This document shows, piece after piece, positions 9,574-17,582 of a stretch of DNA of 64,000 nucleotides. This DNA is from Methylobacterium sp. (GTDB taxonomy: Bacteria > Pseudomonadota > Alphaproteobacteria > Rhizobiales > Beijerinckiaceae). The notes below the pieces were generated by a model, which saw nothing but the letters and a program-made list of their open reading frames with translations, was not told the DNA's origin and ran no database searches. Position 1 is the stretch's first letter. The number at the start of each line of letters is the position of its first letter. The position numbers and the translations under genes are program-made. The stretch spans positions 1 to 64,000 of the forward strand of contig PERO01000008.1 in NCBI GenBank assembly GCA_002928875.1, given 5' to 3'.

Positions 9574-11790
9574 ATGCTGAAAAACGAACCCGAGATCACC
9601 CCCGAACTCGTGAGGGCCCATGGCCTGAAGCCGGATGAATATGAGCGTTTCGTCGCGCTGATCGGGCGCATGCCGACCATCACCGAGCTCGGCATCGTCT
9701 CGGCGATGTGGAACGAGCATTGCTCCTACAAATCCTCGAAGGTTCACCTCAAAACCCTGCCGACCAGGGGCGAGCGCGTCATCTATGGCCCCGGCGAGAA
9801 TGCCGGCGTCGTCGATATCGGCGATGGCGATGTCGTGGCCTTCAAGATGGAGAGCCACAACCATCCGAGCTATATCGAGCCCTATCAGGGCGCGACGACG
9901 GGCGTCGGCGGCATCCTGCGCGACGTGTTCACGATGGGCGCAAGGCCGGTGGCGTGCCTGAATTTCCTGCGCTTCGGCGCGCCCGATCACCCCAAGACGA
10001 AGCATCTCGTGGCGGGCGTGGTCGCCGGCATCGGCGGCTATGGCAACTCGTTCGGCGTGCCCACCGTGGCGGGCTCCGTGGGGTTCCACCCGCGCTACAA
10101 CGGCAATTGCCTCGTGAACGCGATGGCGGTGGGCATCGCCAAGCGCGAGATGATCTTCACGAGCCAGGCGAGCGGCGTCGGCATGCCGATCGTCTATCTC
10201 GGCTCGAAGACGGGCCGCGACGGCATCCATGGCGCGACGATGGCCTCGGCCGAATTCGACGATTCCTCCGAGGAGAAGCGCCCCACCGTGCAGGTCGGCG
10301 ACCCGTTCGCGGAGAAGCTGCTGCTCGAGGCCTGCCTCGAGATCATGGCGAAGGGCTGCGTCATCGCCATCCAGGATATGGGGGCCGCCGGCCTCACCTG
10401 CTCGGCGGTGGAGATGGGTGCGAAGGGCGATCTCGGCATCGAGCTCGATCTCGACAAGGTGCCCTGCCGCGAGCCGGGCATGACGGCCTACGAGATGATG
10501 CTCTCCGAGAGCCAGGAGCGCATGCTGATGGTGCTCCACCCCCACAAGGAGGCGGAGGCGCGCGCGATCTTCACGAAATGGGGCCTCGATTTCGCGGTGA
10601 TCGGCAAGACGACGGATACCCTGCGCTTCGTCATCCGGCACCAGGGCGAGGTGATGGCCGATCTGCCCATCAAGGAGCTGGGCGACAAGGCGCCGGAATA
10701 CAATCGCCCCTGGGTGGAGACGCCGAAGCGGCTCGCCATCCGCCGCAGCGAGGTGGAACCGCCCGTTTCGAATCGCGAGGCGCTGCTGACGCTGCTCGCT
10801 TCGCCCGATCTCTGCTCGAAACGCTGGGTGTGGGAGCAATATGACCACATCATCCAGGGCAACACCGTGCAGCGCCCCGGCGGGGATGCGGCGGTGATCC
10901 GCGTGAACGAGGCCGGCAAGGGCCTCGCGGTCACCTGCGATGTCACGCCGCGCTATGTCGAGGCCGATCCGTTCGAGGGCGGCAAGCAGGCGGTGGCGGA
11001 ATGCTATCGCAACCTCACGGCGGTGGGTTCGCTGCCGATCGCGCTGACCGACAACCTGAATTTCGGCAACCCCGAACGCCCGGAAATCATGGGCCAGTTC
11101 GCATTGGCCGTGCGCGGCATCGGGGAAGCGGCGCGGGCGCTCGATTTCCCGGTCGTCTCCGGCAATGTCAGCCTCTACAACGAGACGAATGGCCAGGGCA
11201 TCCTGCCGACGCCGACCATCGGTGGCGTGGGGCTCATCGCGGATGTGACGAAGACCGCGACGCTCGCCTTCAAGAATGCGGGCGATGCGATCATCGTCGT
11301 GGGCGAAACCAAGGGGTGGCTAGGGGCCTCGGCCTATCTCGCGACCATCTGTGGCCGCGAGGAGGGCGCGCCGCCGCCGGTCGATCTCGAGGCCGAGAAG
11401 CAGCGCGGCGCGCTGATCCGCTCGATGATCGAGAACGACCTCGTCACCGCCGTGCATGACGTGTCGGATGGCGGCATCGGCATCGCGCTGGCCGAAATGG
11501 CGCTGGCGGGGAAGATCGGCGCCGCCATCGGCTCGCATGATGCCGAGGTGCCGCTGCATGCCTGGCTCTTCGGCGAGGATCAGGGCCGCTACATCATCAC
11601 CTGCCACGCCTCGAAGGCGGCCTCGCTGGAATTCCAGCTCAACTCTCTCCAGGTTGTAACAACCTTCATCGGGATTGTCGGCGGAGAGACGTTGACGCTC
11701 CCCGGTGAAGCGCCCATTTCTTTTAAGGAACTGCGCGAGGCGCATGAAGGCTGGCTGCCGTCCTATATGGGCGCGGAAGCGGCGGAGTGA
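9574..11790 (+). CDS. purL: Phosphoribosylformylglycinamidine synthase subunit PurL
   Basis: 738 residues, the small-type FGAM synthetase that works with separate PurS and PurQ (not in this window). It converts FGAR to FGAM in purine synthesis using ATP and ammonia. The N-terminal signature [12 protein letters not shown], the repeated AIRS-type ATP-binding halves and normal family length are visible. ATG 9574 is chosen because GAGG lies six bases upstream; a longer in-frame TTG start (9544) adds residues not typical of the family. Confidence 0.97.
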   Translation: MLKNEPEITPELVRAHGLKPDEYERFVALIGRMPTITELGIVSAMWNEHCSYKSSKVHLKTLPTRGERVIYGPGENAGVVDIGDGDVVAFKMESHNHPSYIEPYQGATTGVGGILRDVFTMGARPVACLNFLRFGAPDHPKTKHLVAGVVAGIGGYGNSFGVPTVAGSVGFHPRYNGNCLVNAMAVGIAKREMIFTSQASGVGMPIVYLGSKTGRDGIHGATMASAEFDDSSEEKRPTVQVGDPFAEKLLLEACLEIMAKGCVIAIQDMGAAGLTCSAVEMGAKGDLGIELDLDKVPCREPGMTAYEMMLSESQERMLMVLHPHKEAEARAIFTKWGLDFAVIGKTTDTLRFVIRHQGEVMADLPIKELGDKAPEYNRPWVETPKRLAIRRSEVEPPVSNREALLTLLASPDLCSKRWVWEQYDHIIQGNTVQRPGGDAAVIRVNEAGKGLAVTCDVTPRYVEADPFEGGKQAVAECYRNLTAVGSLPIALTDNLNFGNPERPEIMGQFALAVRGIGEAARALDFPVVSGNVSLYNETNGQGILPTPTIGGVGLIADVTKTATLAFKNAGDAIIVVGETKGWLGASAYLATICGREEGAPPPVDLEAEKQRGALIRSMIENDLVTAVHDVSDGGIGIALAEMALAGKIGAAIGSHDAEVPLHAWLFGEDQGRYIITCHASKAASLEFQLNSLQVVTTFIGIVGGETLTLPGEAPISFKELREAHEGWLPSYMGAEAAE

Positions 11791-11800
11791 CGCCAACGTG

Positions 11801-11896
11801 TCATTCCCGACGAGGCGGAAGCCTCGAACGGGAATTCACGAGATGGGCCGATTGACAAGAATGGATCCCCGCTCGCCTTCGGCGTCGGGGATGACA
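11801..11896. repeat. Composite palindromic repeat, family A, copy 1
   Basis: About 96 bases starting TCATTCCCGACGA and ending GTCGGGGATGACA, with two internal palindromic modules around GGGAATTCACG and ATGGATCCCCG. It is closely similar to the reverse complement of 13116-13207. Elements of this look are scattered in many Hyphomicrobiales genomes as extragenic palindromes. Confidence 0.8.
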
Positions 11897-11913
11897 CGGG
11901 GAGTGCCGATCCA

Positions 11914-12153
11914 ATGCCCATGAAGGCCGATGACATCGCCAGGATGATCAAGGAAGCGCTGCCGGATGCGGAAGTGGACATCCGCGACCTCGCCGGCGAT
12001 GGCGACCATTACGCCGCGACCGTCACCTCGTCCGCCTTCAAGGGCTTGCCGAAGGTCAAGCAGCATCAGCTGGTCTATGCGGCGCTGAAGGGCAATATGG
12101 GCGGCGTGCTGCACGCTCTGGCGCTGACGACGGTGGCGAAGCAGGCAGATTAG
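11914..12153 (+). CDS. BolA family protein
   Basis: 79 residues, a small BolA protein with the conserved motif HQLVYAAL near the C-terminus. BolA proteins bind monothiol glutaredoxins through a shared [2Fe-2S] cluster and act in iron-sulfur trafficking or iron sensing. Normally grxD follows at once; here an AT-rich membrane protein gene begins directly after the TAG stop, and grxD comes next. GGGGAG precedes the first ATG by about ten bases, supporting that start over the second ATG at 11920. Confidence 0.93.
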   Translation: MPMKADDIARMIKEALPDAEVDIRDLAGDGDHYAATVTSSAFKGLPKVKQHQLVYAALKGNMGGVLHALALTTVAKQAD

Positions 12154-12756
12154 ATGAGTTTTTTTGTTCGCTTCATTTCAAGTACAATAGATGACTTCCG
12201 ATTTGCTGCGGAACGCTCCATCCGAGCGACTGCAATTCTTAGCTTGCTGTACGCAGGAATAACTATTTTATTTGTTTTCTTTGCACTCCCTTTCATCGCG
12301 ATATTTAACGACGAAGTAAATTCTCTTGTATCAAAAAAACTTCCTATTTTTTCGAGGCTATCATATGAATTTATTGATAATCTTTATCCAATTACGATTG
12401 CTGCCTTAGCTGGCACTTTAGGGGCAATTTTCAAGGATTTCTACTTAACATTTCGATCGGAAGAGAGTTTTGAATTCGTTGTCTCTTATCGAAATGCCGT
12501 AATGGGCGCGTGCGTATCCGTTATTGGCTATACTCTGATACAGAGTAAATTTGTTTTGAGAGCTTTATATCCAAAAATTGACTTTTCATCTGCCGAGATA
12601 AGCTTTCTTGGAGTGCTTTTTGTGGGGTTTCTAATTGGCTTCTTTTGCTTAGAGATTATGGGAAGTTCTATTGAAAAAATGGAACGCATGATGAAAAATC
12701 ACACTAACTCTCGAGCAAAAGTGACAGAACGCTTGGATAAAAGAGGAGATGAGTAA
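12154..12756 (+). CDS. Predicted four-helix membrane protein, AT-rich insertion
   Basis: 200 residues that I do not recognise. Hydrophobic segments at about 27-52, 78-99, 115-135 and 150-174 predict four transmembrane helices; the last 25 residues are charged and may be a cytoplasmic tail. The ATG follows the bolA stop with no gap and the TAA stop overlaps the grxD start by one base (TAATG). The AGGAG that serves grxD lies inside this gene's last codons. Base composition is far more AT-rich than both neighbours, so this is foreign DNA inserted between bolA and grxD without damaging either. Function unknown; a defence or toxin effector is conceivable but unproven. Confidence 0.8.
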   Translation: MSFFVRFISSTIDDFRFAAERSIRATAILSLLYAGITILFVFFALPFIAIFNDEVNSLVSKKLPIFSRLSYEFIDNLYPITIAALAGTLGAIFKDFYLTFRSEESFEFVVSYRNAVMGACVSVIGYTLIQSKFVLRALYPKIDFSSAEISFLGVLFVGFLIGFFCLEIMGSSIEKMERMMKNHTNSRAKVTERLDKRGDE

Positions 12757-13091
12757 TGTCCGGAATCAATGCCTTCATCGACAATGAAGTGAAATCGAAC
12801 GACGTGGTGCTCTTCATGAAGGGCACGCCGCAATTCCCGATGTGCGGGTTTTCCGGGCAGGTCGTGCAGATCCTCGATTATGTGGGCGCGCCCTACAAGG
12901 CGCATAACGTGCTCGACAACGCCGAACTGCGCCAGGGGATCAAGGATTACGCCAACTGGCCGACGATTCCCCAGCTTTACATCAAGGGCGAGTTCATCGG
13001 CGGCTGCGACATCATTCGCGAGATGTTCCAGTCGGGCGAATTGCAGCAGGCGCTCGCCGATCAGGGTATCGCGGTGAAGAAGGCGGGCTGA
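12756..13091 (+). CDS. grxD: Monothiol glutaredoxin (Grx4/GrxD)
   Basis: 111 residues with the monothiol active site CGFS (C30) and glutathione-binding motifs WPTIPQLYI and GGCDI. It carries or transfers [2Fe-2S] clusters and partners with BolA, encoded just upstream apart from the inserted gene. The ATG shares its first base with the stop of the inserted membrane protein gene; AGGAG at 12743-12747 provides the ribosome binding site. Confidence 0.96.
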   Translation: MSGINAFIDNEVKSNDVVLFMKGTPQFPMCGFSGQVVQILDYVGAPYKAHNVLDNAELRQGIKDYANWPTIPQLYIKGEFIGGCDIIREMFQSGELQQALADQGIAVKKAG

Positions 13092-13115
13092 ACGCCGCCG
13101 ACTCCTCGGTTTCGT

Positions 13116-13207
13116 GTCATCCCCGACGGCGAAGCCGGGCGGGGATCCATTCTATTCGTTCCAAGTCATGGATTCCCGCGCGTCGCTCCGCTTCGTCGGG
13201 AATGACA
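13116..13207. repeat. Composite palindromic repeat, family A, copy 2 (inverted)
   Basis: About 92 bases, TGTCATCCCCGACGG to GGGAATGACAG, matching copy 1 (11801-11896) in reverse orientation. The two copies flank the bolA - membrane protein - grxD cluster as a large inverted repeat. Confidence 0.8.
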
Positions 13208-13217
13208 GGGAGCGCTG

Positions 13218-13505
13218 ATGCTCGTCCGCTTCACGGCGCCGCTCTGGCTCTGGCAGGGCAAGGGCGCGTGGCATTTCATCACGCTGCCCGAGGATGAAAG
13301 CCAGGTCATCCGCCTGGCCGTGCCCCGGAAGGGCTGGGGCAGCGTGCGCGTGACGGCGACGATCGGCGAAAGCCGCTGGCAGACCTCGATCTTCCCCGAT
13401 ACCCGGCGCAACGCCTATCTGCTGCCGGTGAAGGCCGCGATCCGCAAGGCGGAGGCGCTCGCGGTCGGCGCGGCGGTGGATGTGAGCCTCAGCCTCGATC
13501 TCTGA
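13218..13505 (+). CDS. DUF1905 domain protein
   Basis: 95 residues matching the small DUF1905 family: an N-terminal beta-rich region with WHFITLPEDES and a lysine/glycine-rich KGWGSVRV segment. The biochemical function of the family is not established; some members are fused to YdeI/OmpD-associated domains. Its stop codon directly abuts that of the convergent tlpA gene. Confidence 0.85.
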   Translation: MLVRFTAPLWLWQGKGAWHFITLPEDESQVIRLAVPRKGWGSVRVTATIGESRWQTSIFPDTRRNAYLLPVKAAIRKAEALAVGAAVDVSLSLDL

Positions 13506-14174
13506 TCAGGGCGTGCGCCCCAGAGCCTTGCCGATGAAGGCCAGGGCATCCGGCGAGGACCATTCCGCCGGCCCCGCGAGATAGGCGAGTTCGCAACCTT
13601 CCTTGTCGAGGAGGATCGTCGTCGGCATGCCGAAGGCCTTGCCCACGGCCTTGAGATCCTGGAAGATTTTCGCGCTCGGATCGGCATATTGCACGAGCGC
13701 CTTCACGCCGATCTCGTCGAGGAACTGCTTCGGCTTGTCGAAATTGCGGGTGTCGATGTTGATCGTCACCACCTCGAAATCCGGCCCGCCATAGGTCTGC
13801 TGGAGGCGGTCGAGAGCGGGCATCTCGTGCCGGCAGGGCGCGCACCACGTGGCCCAGAGATTGACCAGCACGGTCTTCCCCCGGAAGGCGGCGAGCGTCG
13901 TGTCGCGCCCGTCCGGCATCTTGAAGGCGACATCGATCAGGCGCGCCGGGCTTGCAGGCACCTGCAGGGCCGCGACCTCGCCCCTGGCGAGCGGCTTCAG
14001 CGCGGCGGTGAGCGGTTGCGCCGCCCGGCAGCTCGCGGCATCGGCGGAAGCCGGCTTGAAAAGCTTGTCGAGCCCGCCGAAGGCATATAGCGAAGCGCCG
14101 AGCAGAATGGCGCCCATGAGAAGCGGACCGGCCAGGGCCTTGATCGCGGATCGGGCGGGCTTTCCGGTGGTCAT
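13506..14174 (-). CDS. tlpA: TlpA-like periplasmic thiol:disulfide oxidoreductase
   Basis: 222 residues. An N-terminal signal anchor (about 14-32) is followed by a thioredoxin-fold domain with the redox motif WCAPC (C111, C114) and the cis-Pro segment MPTTIL. TlpA-type proteins reduce cysteines of copper-site or cytochrome oxidase assembly factors in the periplasm. The divergent placement next to argH-lptM-lysA is conserved in Hyphomicrobiales, which supports the name. Confidence 0.88.
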   Translation of the reverse strand: MTTGKPARSAIKALAGPLLMGAILLGASLYAFGGLDKLFKPASADAASCRAAQPLTAALKPLARGEVAALQVPASPARLIDVAFKMPDGRDTTLAAFRGKTVLVNLWATWCAPCRHEMPALDRLQQTYGGPDFEVVTINIDTRNFDKPKQFLDEIGVKALVQYADPSAKIFQDLKAVGKAFGMPTTILLDKEGCELAYLAGPAEWSSPDALAFIGKALGRTP

Positions 14175-14215
14175 CGGCGGGCACCTCTGGAATGCGACAG
14201 GTTGGGGTTCGGCAT

Positions 14216-15598
14216 ATGGCCAACGAAATGTGGGGCGGACGGTTCGCGGAAGGCCCGGCCGCCATCATGCAGGAGATCAACGCTTCGATCTCGTTCGACA
14301 AGAGGCTGGCGGATCAGGATATCCGCGGCTCAATCGCGCAGGCCGAGATGCTCTCCGCGCAGGGCATCATCGATGCGCAATCGGCGGAAGCGATCATCCA
14401 GGGGCTGCGTCAGGTCAAGACGGAAATCGACGCAGGCTCGTTCACGTTCAAGACAGCGCTGGAGGACATTCACATGAATGTCGAGGCGCGGCTCGCCGAA
14501 ATCATCGGCCCACCGGCCGGGCGTCTGCACACCGCGCGCTCCCGCAACGATCAGGTCGCGACGGATTTCCGCCTCTATGTGCGCGATGCGATCGACATGA
14601 TCGACGCCGCGCTGAAGGATCTCCAGCAGGCGCTCGCGGAGAAGGCGCTTCAGCATGCGGCAACCGTGATGCCCGGCTTCACGCATCTGCAGAGCGCGCA
14701 GCCCGTGACCTTCGGCCATCACCTCATGGCCTATGTCGAGATGCTCGCGCGCGATCGCGGCCGTTTCGCCGATGCGCGCCAGCGCCTGAACGAATGCCCG
14801 CTGGGTGCGGCCGCGCTGGCCGGAACGTCGTTCCCGATCGATCGGGAACGGACGGCGAAGGCGCTCGGTTTCGACCGTCCCACCGCGAACAGCCTCGATT
14901 CGGTCTCGGACCGCGATTTCGCGCTCGAAACGCTCGCGGCGGTTTCGATTCTGGCGATGCATCTCTCGCGCTTCGCCGAGGAGATTGTCATCTGGACGAG
15001 CGCGCAATTCGCCTTCGTGAAGCTCTCGGACAAGTTCACGACCGGCTCCTCGATCATGCCGCAGAAACGCAACCCGGATGCGGCGGAGCTGGTGCGCGCG
15101 AAGACGGGGCGCATCTTCGGCTCGCTGATCGGGCTGCTCACGGTGATGAAGGGCCTCACCCTCGCCTATGCCAAGGACATGCAGGAGGACAAGGAGCAGA
15201 CCTTCGATGCCCTTGATTCGATTGCACTCTGTATTGCCGCGACCGCCGGCATGGTGCGCGACATGGAGCCGGATGCGAAGCGCCTCAAGAAGGCGGCGTC
15301 ATCCGGCTATGCCACCGCGACCGACCTCGCCGACTGGCTGGTGCGCGTGCTCGGCATGCCCTTCCGCGAGGCGCATCACGTCACGGGCCGCATCGTGGGG
15401 CTCGCCAGCGCCAGGGGCGTGGATCTCGAAAAGCTCTCGCTTGCCGAGATGCAATCGGTCGAGCCGCGCATCACGGATGCGATCTTCGAGGTGCTGGGTG
15501 TCACGAATTCGGTGAAGAGCCGCACGAGCTATGGCGGCACCGCGCCCGCCAATGTGCGCTACCAGGCGAAGAAGTGGCTCGCGCGGCTCGCGAAGTGA
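14216..15598 (+). CDS. argH: Argininosuccinate lyase
   Basis: 460 residues, the last enzyme of arginine synthesis, splitting argininosuccinate to arginine and fumarate. The fumarase/aspartase superfamily signature [10 protein letters not shown] starts at S278, and the [13 protein letters not shown] motif near residues 103-115 is typical of ArgH. ATG 14216 ([10 protein letters not shown]) matches family N-termini; a longer in-frame start at 14192 is unlikely. Confidence 0.97.
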   Translation: MANEMWGGRFAEGPAAIMQEINASISFDKRLADQDIRGSIAQAEMLSAQGIIDAQSAEAIIQGLRQVKTEIDAGSFTFKTALEDIHMNVEARLAEIIGPPAGRLHTARSRNDQVATDFRLYVRDAIDMIDAALKDLQQALAEKALQHAATVMPGFTHLQSAQPVTFGHHLMAYVEMLARDRGRFADARQRLNECPLGAAALAGTSFPIDRERTAKALGFDRPTANSLDSVSDRDFALETLAAVSILAMHLSRFAEEIVIWTSAQFAFVKLSDKFTTGSSIMPQKRNPDAAELVRAKTGRIFGSLIGLLTVMKGLTLAYAKDMQEDKEQTFDALDSIALCIAATAGMVRDMEPDAKRLKKAASSGYATATDLADWLVRVLGMPFREAHHVTGRIVGLASARGVDLEKLSLAEMQSVEPRITDAIFEVLGVTNSVKSRTSYGGTAPANVRYQAKKWLARLAK

Positions 15599-15604
15599 CG
15601 GATC

Positions 15605-15691
15605 GTCATGGCCGGACTTGTTCCGGCCATCCACGTCTTCTCACATCGGTGCAAAGACGTGGATGCTCGGGCCAAGCCCGAGCATGACGGG
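15605..15691. repeat. Palindromic repeat, family B
   Basis: About 87 bases: CGTCATGGCCGGAC... CCATCCACGTCTT, a short centre, then AAGACGTGGATGCTCGGG...GAGCATGACG. The arms pair as one long imperfect hairpin with a secondary hairpin in each arm. This form is a well-known dispersed repeat in alphaproteobacteria; it lies between argH and lptM. Confidence 0.75.
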
Positions 15692-15788
15692 GGGAGACCG
15701 GGTAGGCCTCCCCGGTGTCTATCCCAAAAAGCATGATCCGAGCGGGCATGACAGCCCCCGTCCCGCATGTTAGGCAGGCGCAACACGG

Positions 15789-15846
15789 GAGCATTTTCAA
15801 GCGAAGTGAGAACCGGTTCGCGTGAAGAAATGCGACAAAACAAAAA
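15789..15846. repeat. Dispersed repeat fragment, family C
   Basis: Contains GAGCATTTTCAAGCGAAGTG, then ACCGGTTCGCGTGAAGAAAT, a motif I know as a frequent extragenic repeat in Hyphomicrobiales. It sits just upstream of lptM. Only one copy is present in this window, so the assignment rests on memory of the motif. Confidence 0.5.
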
Positions 15847-15918
15847 AGATCGATCTTCGGACACTCAGACGAAAATCGATCCGAATTCGGGCTTTCGACA
15901 ATGATGGTTTCGTCGCGG

Positions 15919-16125
15919 ATGAAATTTCTGGTGATCGCGCTGGTCGCAGGCACGCTGCTCGCGGCATGCGGGAAGCGAGGGCAGCTCGAACCGCCGCCGG
16001 GCTCGGCTGCCGCGCCGGCTGAATCCGCCGGTTCGGAAACCAATGCGCGCGACGGCCTGCGCCCCAAGCGCACGCCCATCCTGCCGCCGAAGCGCGACCT
16101 GTTCATCGACCGTCTGCTCGACTGA
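15919..16125 (+). CDS. lptM: Small lipoprotein LptM-like (YifL family)
   Basis: 68 residues with a lipoprotein signal: MKFLVIALVAGTLLAAC, where C17 is the lipidated cysteine, followed by GKRGQLEPP, the typical GxxGPL-like LptM start of the mature protein. LptM stabilises the LptD/LptE outer-membrane LPS translocon in E. coli; here the role is inferred from family and from the conserved argH-lptM-lysA order. An in-frame ATG 18 bases upstream would spoil the signal peptide. Confidence 0.85.
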   Translation: MKFLVIALVAGTLLAACGKRGQLEPPPGSAAAPAESAGSETNARDGLRPKRTPILPPKRDLFIDRLLD

Positions 16126-16141
16126 GCGCGCCGGAGCCGCC

Positions 16142-17410
16142 ATGCATCATTTCGATTACCGGAACGGCGTGCTGCACGCCGAGGGCGTCGATCTCGCGAC
16201 CATCGCGCGCGAGGTGGGAACGCCGGTCTATGTCTATTCGAGCGCAACGCTCGAGCGGCATTACCGCGTCTTCAAGGAGGCGGTGGGCGAGAAAAGCCAC
16301 GTTTTCTATGCGGTGAAGGCCAACGGCAATCTCGGCGTGCTGATGACCTTGGCCCGGCTCGGCGCGGGCGTCGACACCGTCTCCGAAGGCGAAATCCGCA
16401 AGGCGCTGGCCGCCGGCGTTCCGGCGAACCGAATCGTGTTTTCCGGCGTGGGCAAGAGCGCAGCGGAACTCGCCTTCGCGGTGGAAGCCGGGATCTATCA
16501 GGTGAATGTCGAGAGCGAGGGCGAACTCGAAACCCTGTCGAAGATCGCCGAGCAGCGCGGCAAGCGGCAGGCGATCGTGCTGCGGGTCAACCCGGAGATC
16601 GGCGCCGGCGGGCATGCGAAGATCACCACGGGCGGGGCGGCGAACAAGTTCGGCGTCTCCTGGAGCGAGGCCGAACGGCTGTATATCCGCGCCGCGAACA
16701 TGCCGGGCGTCGCCATCAAGGGGCTGGCCGTGCATATCGGCAGCCAGATCTTCGATTTCGGCGCGCTGGAAGCGGCTTTCCAGCGCATGCGCGGGCTGAT
16801 CGAGAAGCTTGCGGCGCAGGGGCTGCCGGCGAGCCGGCTCGATCTCGGTGGCGGCGTGGGCGTGCCTTACGAACTCGGCTACCCCTTCAACTATGGCACC
16901 GACAGCCTCGAAACCTATGGCCGGATGGTGCGCGAGGTGACCCGCGGTCTCGATGTCGAACTGGGCTTCGAACCCGGTCGCCTGATCGCCGGCAATGCCG
17001 GAGTGCTCGTCACCCGGGTGCTGTATCTTAACGCGCGCGCCGACCGCACCTTCCTCGTGGTCGATGCCGCGATGAATGACCTCGTGCGCCCGGCGATGTA
17101 TGAGGCGCATCACGAGATCTGGCCGGTGACGCCATCGGACGGCCCGATGCGGAGCTACGATGTCGTCGGCCCGATCTGCGAATCATCCGACACCTTTGCG
17201 GTTCAGCGCAGCCTGCCGGAACTGAAACCGGGTGATCTCATCGCCTTCATGACGGCGGGCGCTTACGGCGCCTCCATGTCCTCCACCTATAACCAGCGCC
17301 TGCTGGTGCCGGAAGTGCTTGTGAAGGATGATCAATTCGCCGTGACCCGCCCGCGCCAGACCTATGAGGAACTGCTCGGTCTCGATCGCGCGCCGGCGTG
17401 GATGAATTAG
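16142..17410 (+). CDS. lysA: Diaminopimelate decarboxylase
   Basis: 422 residues, a PLP-dependent fold-III decarboxylase making lysine from meso-diaminopimelate. The PLP lysine is K59 in FYAVKANGN; the glycine-rich phosphate loop (LGGGVG) and the C-terminal GPICESSD cysteine motif are present. It follows lptM by 16 bases and is probably cotranscribed. A longer frame starting at 16043 overlaps lptM and is rejected. Confidence 0.97.
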   Translation: MHHFDYRNGVLHAEGVDLATIAREVGTPVYVYSSATLERHYRVFKEAVGEKSHVFYAVKANGNLGVLMTLARLGAGVDTVSEGEIRKALAAGVPANRIVFSGVGKSAAELAFAVEAGIYQVNVESEGELETLSKIAEQRGKRQAIVLRVNPEIGAGGHAKITTGGAANKFGVSWSEAERLYIRAANMPGVAIKGLAVHIGSQIFDFGALEAAFQRMRGLIEKLAAQGLPASRLDLGGGVGVPYELGYPFNYGTDSLETYGRMVREVTRGLDVELGFEPGRLIAGNAGVLVTRVLYLNARADRTFLVVDAAMNDLVRPAMYEAHHEIWPVTPSDGPMRSYDVVGPICESSDTFAVQRSLPELKPGDLIAFMTAGAYGASMSSTYNQRLLVPEVLVKDDQFAVTRPRQTYEELLGLDRAPAWMN

Positions 17411-17582
17411 CCATCCCGCTGATCCGGCGAAATTTTTCCGCTCGAGCCTGATTCCCGGGGCCTGAAAAGCGACCCCCGCGACGGAACATCACGGGGAAGC
17501 CTCCCTGTTTCCCGCCCTCGGTGCTGGCCAAACCGCGCGAACGTGCTAGCTTTCCTTTCCGGGGGCGAGTGACGGAGCGGCA

